A DNA stretch of 22,209 nt from Prasinococcaceae sp. CCMP 1430 (Eukaryota; Prasinodermophyta; Palmophyllophyceae; Prasinococcales; Prasinococcaceae): positions 534,660-556,868 of the forward strand of contig RQSC01000026.1 of assembly GCA_013416795.1 (NCBI GenBank). The letters run 5' to 3'. This document shows, in pieces, positions 15,195-22,209 of the stretch (the stretch's first letter is position 1; each line of letters begins with the position of its first letter). The notes under the pieces are model-generated. The model worked only from the letters and a program-made list of their open reading frames with translations, was not told where the DNA came from and made no database searches. Position numbers and translations under genes: made by a program.

Positions 15195-15502
15195 GGCGGC
15201 GAGGCCCCGGCGCCAGTCGCGCGCCTGCGCGCAGGCGTGGGGCGCACGTCTCCAGCGCAACCCGCGTGCTGTGGCGCGCCCGCCGTGGGCGCACGCCGTG
15301 CGCAGGCCGCATGGCGCGGCCCGGCGTGACCGTGCGCGCGTAACGTAGCCGCCACTTCATGTCAATTCGCGTCAGACTCGCGCGGACTTGTACGATGTAT
15401 GAACGACGGCTGCAGCGTGAGGACCAGCGACACCGACTGGATGACTTAGGGCGGGGCTCAGAGCGCGGCAGTTCTAGGAGCCTACCGTCGCGCGAGCGCA
15501 TC
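15195..15502. promoter_or_regulatory. H1-FKBP upstream region and GALK 3' flank
   Basis: Both neighbours are on the (-) strand, so this 308 bp stretch holds the H1-FKBP promoter and the GALK 3' UTR. About 30 bp upstream of the H1-FKBP ATG is a perfect 16-bp palindrome, CGCCTGCGCGCAGGCG (15222-15237), which includes GCGCCTGCGC, close to the NRF1/alpha-Pal site. Bases 15345-15420 are AT-richer and probably belong to the GALK 3' end. No small gene was seen. Confidence 0.4.
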
Positions 15503-17106
15503 CTAGGCGAGCAGCGCAGCCCCCGCGGCGGGGCCCGTGGCGAAGACGTACTCGTCGAGCCTCGCAGCGTCGGCGGTGCCCGCGGCGACGCGCGGCTTGT
15601 AGTAGGCGGCCTTGAGCGCTTCGATGAAGCCACCCACGTGCCCCGTCTCGACGAGCGACACGGTGCAGCCGCCCCAGCCGGCACCGGTGAGGCGCGCGCC
15701 AAGCGCGCCTGCGTCCTTGCACGCACGCACGAGCTCATCGAGGTCGGCGCAGCTGCAGTCGTAGTCACCCGCACAGCTCGCATGCGATTCGTCCATCAAC
15801 TCGCCCAGCTTGGCGGCGACGTCCGCCGGCGCGCCGCCCGCGTCGCAGGCGGCCTTGAACGCGGAGACGCGTGCCGTCTCGGAGTACACATGGCGCGCGC
15901 GCTCCTGCAACCTGAATTCGGTCGCGTTGGCGAGGACATCCTGCGCTGCTGCGGACGCGTTGGCGAACACCTCGGCGAGCGGCACCCCCACTGCCTTGGC
16001 GGCTTCCTCCGCGCTGTACGGCGTGGCCTTGAGTTTCTCCCCCACAGCATCGGTGGCGCCCGTCAGCCCGCCGTAGAAACGCTCCGCCTTCTTCAGCGTG
16101 TCGATTTCCGACGCGGCCGTCGACGGAGCCTCGCCAGCGGCAACGGCCAGCGCCGCTGCAGCGAGGCGGCACTCCACCACGCGATAGTTGTACTGCGTGG
16201 CCGCGCTCACGGCCTTCTCCGACACGAAGAGCGAGTTGGCGATGACGAACGTGTACCCCTCCGGCAGCGCGACGCTCGTGGCGCGCACCGGGTTGAATTC
16301 GACGAGCTTGGCGCTGCCACGCTCGCCCAGCACGCTGATGGCCTGGTCCATGCCGCCGCTCATTGTGCCGATGTGCTGCTCGCACTTCCGGGCGAGCTCG
16401 GCGAGCTCAGCGCGCGGAAAGTCGAGGCCGTGCGCGGCCATCACTGCGAGAGCGCTCGCAACAACAAACGCGCTGCTCGACGACACTCCGGCGCCCGCGG
16501 GCACGCGGCCGTGCACCGCGATGTCCAGCCCCGAGGGCCCGGGCACGTCGTACCCGGCCTCTGCAGCGTGTTCGAACACCCCCTTCGACGCGCGCGCGAG
16601 ACACGAGCGCGTGGAACAGATTCGGCGGTTTCGGTCAGCGGCCTGATTACCATCGGCACGCCTGCGGCGCTCTCGGGGCCGCGCGCCAAGCGCGATCGCC
16701 CGATCGTCCGCACCTTGTACCCGCAAAGGAAGTAATTCGCCCACGAGTGCGCCGTGCGGTCAACCTCCTGTCGGGGGTCCGCCGGGAACTCGGCGTCGGC
16801 GTAGCGCTCGTCAACGTTGGCCAGGCGCAGCATGTCGCTCGTTGCGTTGGCACGCGCGAGCACGACAGTGTCCTGAGCGATGGCCATCGGGAGCACCGAA
16901 TATCCCTCGTAGTCGATGTGCTCTCCAATGAGGTTCACACGCCCGGGGGCGCGCGCCACCACGATGGGCGCAGCGTCGCTGCCGCCTCCTCCGCCACCGT
17001 GCGCCCCCTCGAACCGAGCGCGCAGCGCCGCGAGCCGCGCGGCCGCCGCCGGCGCGTCATCGTACGCGTCCGCGAGGTCCACGAGGCGCGGCACGCGGTC
17101 CGCCAT
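15503..17106 (-). CDS. Galactokinase / N-acetylgalactosamine kinase (GALK2-type GHMP kinase)
   Basis: The enzyme phosphorylates galactose or GalNAc at C1 with ATP, in the cytosol. Exons are 16714-17106 (ATG at 17106) and 15503-16582, with a phase 0 intron of 131 bp (16583-16713) carrying GCTGAC. The product has 490 residues. The galactokinase signature 'GRVNLIGEHIDYEGYSVLPM' is at ~55-74, 'SWANYFLCGYK|GVFEH' spans the junction as in GALK2 (HNYFLCG.KG), the phosphate-binding 'VPAGAGVSSSSAF' is at ~158-170, the catalytic Asp lies in 'GTMSGGMDQAIS' (~210), and the third GHMP motif is 'RLTGAGWGGCTVSLV'. 'KLVEFNPVRAT', 'QERARHVYSETARV' and 'SCAGDYDCSCADLDELV' favour the GALK2/plant GAL1 branch over GALK1. 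Sequence alone does not decide between galactose and GalNAc. The N-terminus has a Gly run (~37-42). The gene is divergent from the transporter. Confidence 0.93.
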
Positions 17107-17741
17107 CGTCCCGCCCCGCGCCTGCAGAGCGGGGCGCTGGGAGTGCGCGTGTGTGGGTGCGGCTGGCGCGAGGGGGCGCGAGGTGTGGCGCCGGCGTGGA
17201 CGCGCGCGCATGCGAGCAGCAGCGCCGCAGCGCCCACGGCAGCGACGCGCACCCCGCTCCAAAGAGGGTTTCCGCCAACCCCAACACGCACGTCCAAACG
17301 CCTCACCACAGCGGTATCGTGACACGCCGCGACCGTTTCGGACGCGAACGTTTTGATGGGAGCAAACCCTAAATACCGCTTCCGCGGAAGAGCTTTGATC
17401 GCACGCCCCTCGAGGTCGCGCTGGGGCACGTGCGCCGTCAGCCCTGCGTTATCCGCGGGCAACGGACGGTGACGGTGTTGAATGTCGCACTGCGTTTTCT
17501 GTAAAGGACTGCGTTTTGCATTCCGATTGCCGCCCGAAAGTTCGGCGCGCGGGCACGAAATGCGGACCCACACGCACGCACACCGCCGCGCGTGCGCGGC
17601 GAGCGGGGCGACCACAGCGGGCGCAGGCGGCGAGGCGGGCTCCGCCTCCCTTGCCCTCGCTCGAAGCCTCGAGGGGACGGCGGCCGGCCGATCGGATCGG
17701 CGCCCCCCTCTCCCCGTATCCTCCCCATCCTGGGCCCCGCG
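17107..17741. promoter_or_regulatory. Divergent promoter region between GALK and the amino-acid transporter
   Basis: This is the longest gene-free stretch here (635 bp). The middle (about 17265-17540) is AT-richer than the edges and is the likely promoter core. It contains TAAATA (~17370), a perfect 12-bp palindrome CTTCCGCGGAAG (17379-17390), a palindromic G-box CACGTG (17427-17432) of the kind bound by bHLH/bZIP factors, and CAACGG (~17461), a Myb-type core. Short ATG frames on + (from 17482) are not supported as genes. The flanks up to each start codon are GC-rich leader. Confidence 0.4.
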
Positions 17742-19068
17742 ATGGCGTCGGTGGCGCGCGCGGGCGCGGCGGCTGCGCCGCCGCAGCCGGGACCGCTGAC
17801 GCGCCGGCCCCGGCGCCGGCGCCCGCGGGTATCTCCGAGACGGACGCGATGATGAACGTCATCAAGGCCGTGCTTGGCGCGGGCGCGTTTGCGCTGCCGT
17901 GGGCGTTTGCCAGCGGCGGTATCGTGCTGGCGAGCACCACCGTCGTGTGCTCCATGCTGGTGTGCCAGTACATGGTTTCGTTCCTCGTGCGCTCGCGCAA
18001 CATGCTCCCAGCCGCCGACGCCGCCAAGGTCGATGCGTACACTGACCTGGCGGTGCAGACCATCGGCCCCAAGGGCGGCCTCGCGACCGAGCTGATGGTG
18101 CTGGTGTGCTGTTTTGGCATCGCGAGCGCGTACATGGTCTTCGTGGCCGACACACTCGCGACGCTCATCGTGCCGTCGGTCGTCGGCATTGGCCCGTACT
18201 CCACGCCGGAGGTGCTGCTCTACCAGCTGCCGCTCTTCGTCATGCTAGCTTGGATCAAGAAGGTGCGGGCGCGATCGCGATCTCACAAACCTTGCCCCCG
18301 TTCGCGTTGTCTCACCCCGCTGACCCAATGGCGCGCGCGCAGATGTCTGGCCTCAGCCTTATCTCCTTGCTGGGCAACGTGAGCGTGGTGACCGGCATGG
18401 GCTTCGTGACCTACTACGCCTCGACGCTGGGCTCGTCGCTCGCCCTGCTGCCGATGTGGAACCCAGCGACCTTTCCCATGTGGTTCGGCTCGGTGGCGTT
18501 CCTCTTCTTCTGTCACTTCAACCTGCCCGGCGTCGAGTCGGCCATGACCGACAGGGCCAAGTTCTCGGCCGCATCCCTCAAGGGCTTCTCTTTCTGCGCG
18601 GTCCTCGCCATGGTCTTCGGCACCGTGGGAGCTGTGGCCTTCGGCCCGGGCGTGGCTTCCAACGTCATCACCGATCTGCGGGGCACCGGCCTTGTGATCA
18701 TCGTGAAGCTGCTGCTGTGCTTCAACCTCCTGGCGACCTTCCCGGTGGTGTGCCGCACAGCCTTCGTGACCATCGAGAAGTTCGCCAAGCTTGGCGGCCT
18801 CACGCTGGGCACGTGGTCCTCCAACGCGGTGCGCACCGTGTACGTCATCGCAGCCGGCCTGACTGCCATCGCCATCCCGTCTTTCGGCAAGCTGCTCGGC
18901 GTCGTGGGCGGCTTCTGCTGCACCATGCTCACGTGCATGTTCCCGCCGATGATGCTGCTGGCCGCCTCCAAGCGGACGGGCAAGGAGCTCGACACCGTCA
19001 CCAGGGTCGCGTGCTACGCCACCATGGCGCTCGCCGCCGCACTCGGCATTTTCTCTATCATCGCATAG
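17742..19068 (+). CDS. AAAP/SLC38-type amino-acid transporter
   Basis: This is a polytopic membrane protein with about ten or eleven hydrophobic segments. It starts with 'NVIKAVLGAGAFALPWAFAS', the first-helix motif of the AAAP (Aa_trans) family, and continues with 'FVTYYASTLGSSLALLP', 'FLFFCHFNLPGVESAM', 'FSFCAVLAMVFGTVGAVAFG', 'IIVKLLLCFNLLATFPVV' and 'FCCTMLTCMFPPMMLLAA'. The exon junction 18262/18343 (80 bp intron, phase 0, GCTGAC at 18319) is secure. The N-terminus is less so. The favoured model uses ATG 17742 (GCGATGG context), a 9-bp first exon and an 89 bp intron (17751-17839) with GCTGAC at 17795, giving 385 residues. Otherwise translation may start at ATG 17849, just before the first helix. 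Family members co-transport neutral or cationic amino acids with H+ or Na+; substrate and membrane are unknown. The gene converges on ClpC. Confidence 0.83.
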
Positions 19069-19300
19069 GGGTGCCAACTCTCGTAGCCATCTCATGCGGA
19101 TGCCCACTCTCTAGTTGCGCGCGAGGCCGGGCCCAGTGATTAGAGCGCGGGAATTGCTGCGCCTGGGTAACACCGTCACGCAGTCAAAAAACACATTTAC
19201 ATGGTGTGCCGGTCAACTCGCTAGCAACCATCTCTGCGGCTGGTTCGCAAGCACCGGTGCGCGTGGGCGCCGGGGAGTGGTGGCGGTGGCGCTGTTGTGT

Positions 19301-19323
19301 GGGGGGCGGGGTGGGGTGGGGGG
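19301..19323 (+). repeat. G-quadruplex-forming tract on the + strand
   Basis: The + strand reads GGGGGG-C-GGGG-T-GGGG-T-GGGGGG: four runs of four or more G separated by single bases, an ideal G-quadruplex pattern. It lies 233 bp after the transporter stop and would be G-rich in that gene's transcript. Confidence 0.8.
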
Positions 19324-19335
19324 CTCCTACCCCCA

Positions 19336-19378
19336 CTTCCTCTTCCTCCTCCCTCCCTCCCCTCCCTCCCCTCCCCCC
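19336..19378 (-). repeat. Uninterrupted 43-nt pyrimidine tract (G-rich on the - strand)
   Basis: The + strand is only C and T from 19336 to 19378, with repeated CCCTCCC units. The (-) strand therefore has many runs of three or more G separated by single A, again a G-quadruplex pattern, and the near mirror symmetry could form a triplex. It lies about 125 bp after the ClpC stop and would be G-rich in the ClpC transcript. Confidence 0.8.
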
Positions 19379-19501
19379 ACCCCATCCCGCCGCCCTCTTC
19401 TGGCTGGTGGTTGCCAGCAGCAAGCGTCGACTTCAAAGAATGGTCCGAGCGAGGCGCGGCCGCCTTGGGCGCCGCTGGACCTGCGCACACCAGGGCCGCT
19501 G

Positions 19502-22003
19502 CTACGCGGTCACGTCCGAGAGTTCGGCCACTAGCCTCTGGATCTCCTCGAGGGACTTCTCCGGCGTGTAGCACGGGTGCTGAGCGCCGTCGTTGGCACC
19601 GCACACCGTGATGCGCATGGCGCCGTCCTCGCCCGCGTCGACGAGCGCCGTGTCGCCCACCTCGAACTCACCCAGGAGCAGAGCCTCGCACATCGGATCC
19701 TCGATCATCGACATGATGGCGCGGCGCATCGGCCGCGCGCCCATCGCTTGATCGTAGCCCTGGTTCAGGAGCGAGTCCATCGCGCGCTCCGTCACCCGCA
19801 CGACGACGCCCTTGGCCGCCAGCCGCTGCCCGAGGTCGTTAAGCATGTACGTCGCGACCATGCGCACGTTGTCGCGCGTGAGCTTCTTGAACACCACCAC
19901 CTCGTCGATGCGGTTGAGCAGCTCGGGTCTGAAGTACTCCTTGAGCGCATCCAGGACCATGCTGCGCATGCGCTTGAACACGCCGCCGTCCTCCTCCGTC
20001 TCATCGGGCACCTCGAAGCCGAGGCCGCCGGCCCCGTCCTTCATGATTGCCTGCGCGCCCACGTTGCTCGTCATGATGAGCAGCGTGTTCTTGAAGTCCA
20101 CGACGCGGCCCGTGCTGTCCGTGAGGCGGCCGTCCTCGAAGACCTGCAGAAGGATGTTGAACACGTCCGGGTGCGCCTTCTCCACCTCATCAAGGAGCAC
20201 CACGGTGTACGGGTTCCTCCGCACAGCCTCGGTCAGCGTGCCGCCGTCGCCGTAGCCAGCGTAGCCCGGCGGCGCGCCGATGAGCTTGGCCACGGTGTGG
20301 CGCTCCATGTACTCCGACATGTCGAGGCGCACCATGTGGTTGTCCGTGCCGAACATGTGGTTGCAGAGCGCCTTCGTGAGCTCAGTCTTGCCGACGCCGG
20401 TGGGCCCGGCGAAGAGGAAGACGCCCTGTGGCCTGTCCGGCGACGCGAGGCCGGTGCGCCCGCGGCGCAGGGAACGCGCCACGGCGTGCACGGCCTCCTC
20501 CTGGCCGATGACCCTGCCGGTGAGGTCGTCCTCGAGCGTCAGCAGGCGCGCGCCCTCGTCCTCGGTGAGCTGCTCGAGCGGGATCTTCGTCCAGGCGGCG
20601 GCGACGGCCTCGATCTCCGCGGCGCCCACCTGCGCGACGACCTCGTCGCCGAGCTTCTGGCTGCTGGCGGCGGCGGCCTCGCGGCGCTTGCACTCGGCGT
20701 TGAGCTCGCTCCACACCGCCGAGCTGTCCGTGAGGTCCGTCTGAGACTTGGCCACGGCGGCTTTCTTGGCGGCCTTCTTCTCCTTGAAGGCCTCGATGCG
20801 GGCGCGGCTGCCCGCCTCGTCCATGAGGTCGATCGCCTTGTCCGGCAGGAAGCGGTCGGGGATGTATCGCGAGGAGAGCTCAACGGCAGCCTTGAGCGCC
20901 TCGTCGTCGAACGAGACCTTGTGGTGCTCCTCGTAGTACTTGCGCAGGCCCTGGAGGATCTCCAGCGCCTCGTCCGGGCTCGGCTCGTTGACGAACACCG
21001 GCTGGAAGCGGCGCGCGAGCGCGGCGTCCTGCTCGATGTACTTGCGATGCTCGTCGAGCGTGGTGGCTCCCACGCACTGCATCTGGCCGCGCGAGAGCGC
21101 GGGCTTCATCATGTTGGAGATGTCCATGCCGCCCCCGCCGCCGCCGCCGCGGCCGATGGCGCCCGCGCCCACGAGCGTGTGGATCTCGTCGATCATGAGG
21201 ATGAGGTCGTCGTCGCCGACGACCTCCTCGAGCAGCTTGGTCACGCGGTTCTCAAGCTCGCCGCGCTCCTTGGCGCCCGCCATGAGCAGGCCCATGTCGA
21301 GCGAGACGATGCGCTTGTCGACAAGGAAGTCCGGGCACTTGCCCGAGACGATGCGCACGGCCAGGCCCGCGCCGATCGCCGTCTTGCCCACGCCGGGCTC
21401 GCCGAGCAGGATGGGGTTGTTCTTGCGGCGGCGCGCGAGGATCTCCACGCAGCGCGCGACCTCCTTGTCGCGGCCGATCACCGGGTCGATCTTGCCCTTG
21501 CGCGCGAGCTCCGTGAGGTCGGTGCCGAACTCCTCGAGCATGGACTCCTGTTCGCCCTTCTGGCCCGCCTTGCCCGCCTTGCCCGCGGCCTTCGCCGCCG
21601 ACACGTTGGCGCCCTTGTCCGGGGGCGTGCCCTTCTCGGCGCTCAGCTCCGTCTGCAGCTGCGCCAGCGCCCCCTCGCGCAGCTTCATGGGGTCCTCGCC
21701 GAGCGCGCGGATCATGTCGCTCACGCCCTCGTCAACCTCGAGCAGCGCGAGCAGGATGTGCTCGGCGCTGATGTACTGGTGGGAGAGGCGCTGGCTTTCC
21801 TTGACGGCCTCCTCGAAGGCGCGCTTGGCGCCGATCGAGAACGGCACCTCGCTCGTGGGGCGCATGCCCCCGCGCGGCGCCGAGCGCGCCTTCTTCACCT
21901 GCGCGACGGCCGCCGGCAGCTTGATCGTCGTGCCCAGGTACCCGCCCGAAGAGTCCTTGACGCCCTCGGCGATCAGCCCGAGGAGGAGCTGCGCCGTGCC
22001 GAC
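19502..22003 (-). CDS. clpC: ClpC-type Hsp100 AAA+ chaperone, 5' end missing
   Basis: This hexameric unfoldase feeds substrates to the Clp protease, most likely in the plastid stroma. The visible exon (833 residues) begins within the Clp N domain at '[14 protein letters not shown]', right after an intron acceptor (CGCGCAG at 22004), and continues with the second N repeat ('[13 protein letters not shown]', '[17 protein letters not shown]'). NBD1 has Walker A 'GEPGVGKT' and Walker B '[11 protein letters not shown]'; NBD2 has 'GPTGVGKT', '[13 protein letters not shown]' and '[15 protein letters not shown]'. The middle domain is short, as in ClpC and not ClpB, and a 'GGLGFEV' loop after 'TSNVGAQ' gives the LGF tripeptide expected to dock on ClpP. 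NBD1 has a seven-Gly insertion (~21128-21150) before '[14 protein letters not shown]'. No ATG is available at the exon start; the GTG at 21898 is internal. The first exon or exons, with the targeting peptide, lie outside the window. Confidence 0.93.
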   Translation of the reverse strand, partial: VGTAQLLLGLIAEGVKDSSGGYLGTTIKLPAAVAQVKKARSAPRGGMRPTSEVPFSIGAKRAFEEAVKESQRLSHQYISAEHILLALLEVDEGVSDMIRALGEDPMKLREGALAQLQTELSAEKGTPPDKGANVSAAKAAGKAGKAGQKGEQESMLEEFGTDLTELARKGKIDPVIGRDKEVARCVEILARRRKNNPILLGEPGVGKTAIGAGLAVRIVSGKCPDFLVDKRIVSLDMGLLMAGAKERGELENRVTKLLEEVVGDDDLILMIDEIHTLVGAGAIGRGGGGGGGMDISNMMKPALSRGQMQCVGATTLDEHRKYIEQDAALARRFQPVFVNEPSPDEALEILQGLRKYYEEHHKVSFDDEALKAAVELSSRYIPDRFLPDKAIDLMDEAGSRARIEAFKEKKAAKKAAVAKSQTDLTDSSAVWSELNAECKRREAAAASSQKLGDEVVAQVGAAEIEAVAAAWTKIPLEQLTEDEGARLLTLEDDLTGRVIGQEEAVHAVARSLRRGRTGLASPDRPQGVFLFAGPTGVGKTELTKALCNHMFGTDNHMVRLDMSEYMERHTVAKLIGAPPGYAGYGDGGTLTEAVRRNPYTVVLLDEVEKAHPDVFNILLQVFEDGRLTDSTGRVVDFKNTLLIMTSNVGAQAIMKDGAGGLGFEVPDETEEDGGVFKRMRSMVLDALKEYFRPELLNRIDEVVVFKKLTRDNVRMVATYMLNDLGQRLAAKGVVVRVTERAMDSLLNQGYDQAMGARPMRRAIMSMIEDPMCEALLLGEFEVGDTALVDAGEDGAMRITVCGANDGAQHPCYTPEKSLEEIQRLVAELSDVTA

Positions 22004-22209
22004 CTGCGCGCGGCGGGGTCGCGGGGAGCGCGCGTCAGCCCCCGGTGCCGCGCGGGCGCGGCGCGCGCTCGGCGCTCATGCTCGGAAAAAAGGCGCGTCG
22101 ATCACGCCCATCCTAGGTCTGTTCCTACGTGAATGGACACACAGTGAGATTTCTTCCGGATGGTCGTATCTTCTGGGTGATACGTACTGTGAATGGGGTA
22201 AGGTTCATA
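22004..22209 (-). other. 5' intron of the clpC gene and window edge
   Basis: On the (-) strand, 22004 is the acceptor side of an intron with GCTGAC at 22034-22039. No exon encoding the start of the Clp N domain can be read in the remaining sequence, so the intron is at least 206 bp or the exon is absent from this piece. From ~22085 to the end the base composition drops sharply in GC. This part holds a small hairpin (CGTATC 22165-22170 with GATACG 22179-22184) and two copies of GTGAATGG (~22131 and ~22189). Confidence 0.55.

Larger units (their letters stand above)
19069..19501. other. Convergent intergenic region with opposed G-rich tracts
   Basis: The transporter (+) and ClpC (-) genes both end into this 433 bp stretch. 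The first ~130 bp include an A-rich run (GTCAAAAAACACATTTACATGG, ~19183-19204) that may serve the transporter's 3' end. The centre holds a G-rich tract followed by a pyrimidine tract (listed separately). No gene is seen; short ORFs here follow the low-complexity sequence. Confidence 0.55.

Noticed and set aside
15359-16735. 458-codon + strand frame opposite GALK
   Set aside because: It crosses the GALK intron and exon without regard to them and shows no recognisable domain; it is a shadow.
21896-21898. GTG as the clpC start codon
   Set aside because: The upstream codons continue the Clp N domain ([11 protein letters not shown]) to an acceptor at 22004, so the GTG is internal.
19577-22132. 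851-codon open frame on + opposite clpC
   Set aside because: It is the antisense shadow of a clearly real ClpC gene; composition is His/Arg/Ala-rich with no domain. High GC removes stops from the opposite strand.
1-22209. CRISPR array, insertion sequence or operon-type prokaryotic layout
   Set aside because: No spaced direct repeats, no transposase, and spliceosomal introns in at least eight genes rule out a prokaryotic reading.

Overview
This window looks like nuclear DNA of a GC-rich, compact, photosynthetic and flagellated protist. The evidence is short GT-AG introns inside genes, eukaryote-only products (a basal-body coiled-coil protein, the nucleoporin ALADIN, a GALK2-type sugar kinase) and products of plastid or bacterial ancestry (YidD, a bacterial-type SAICAR synthetase, a ClpC-type Hsp100). 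Very high GC, tight packing and 80-171 bp introns would suit a haptophyte (for example Pavlovales) or another small-genome alga. That placement is inference; no taxonomic marker is present.

Layout. 56-4684 (+) is a CEP135/Bld10-like centriole protein. It converges on a (-) strand pair: a YqaJ-type PD-(D/E)XK nuclease (4796-6403) and, 13 bp upstream of it, a YidD homologue with one intron (6417-~7138). A divergent promoter region separates YidD from a THUMPD3-like tRNA guanine-N2 methyltransferase (7578-8861, +). That gene converges within 75 bp on a three-exon purC (8937-10347, -). Another divergent region leads to a glutamine-rich protein of unknown function (10670-11808, +), whose intron is a CA/CG alternating tract. 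ALADIN follows (12126-13922, -), then a gene whose splicing joins a linker-histone H1 globular domain to an FKBP domain (14380-15194, -), then a galactokinase/GalNAc kinase (15503-17106, -). An AAAP-type amino-acid transporter (~17742-19068, +) converges on a ClpC-type chaperone (19502-22003, -) whose 5' exon or exons lie beyond the window.

The genes do not form one pathway. They are mostly housekeeping genes arranged in divergent and convergent pairs, and three (YidD, PurC, ClpC) probably act in the plastid.

The observations most worth following up are the H1-FKBP fusion, the YidD/nuclease locus (13 bp apart and in one open frame if the YidD intron is retained), a near-invariant GCTGAC motif in the introns, a structured element just after the H1-FKBP stop, and opposed G-quadruplex tracts between the convergent transporter and ClpC genes. 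No CRISPR array, insertion sequence, rRNA or convincing tRNA was seen. Because GC is so high, long open frames occur on every strand and most are meaningless.
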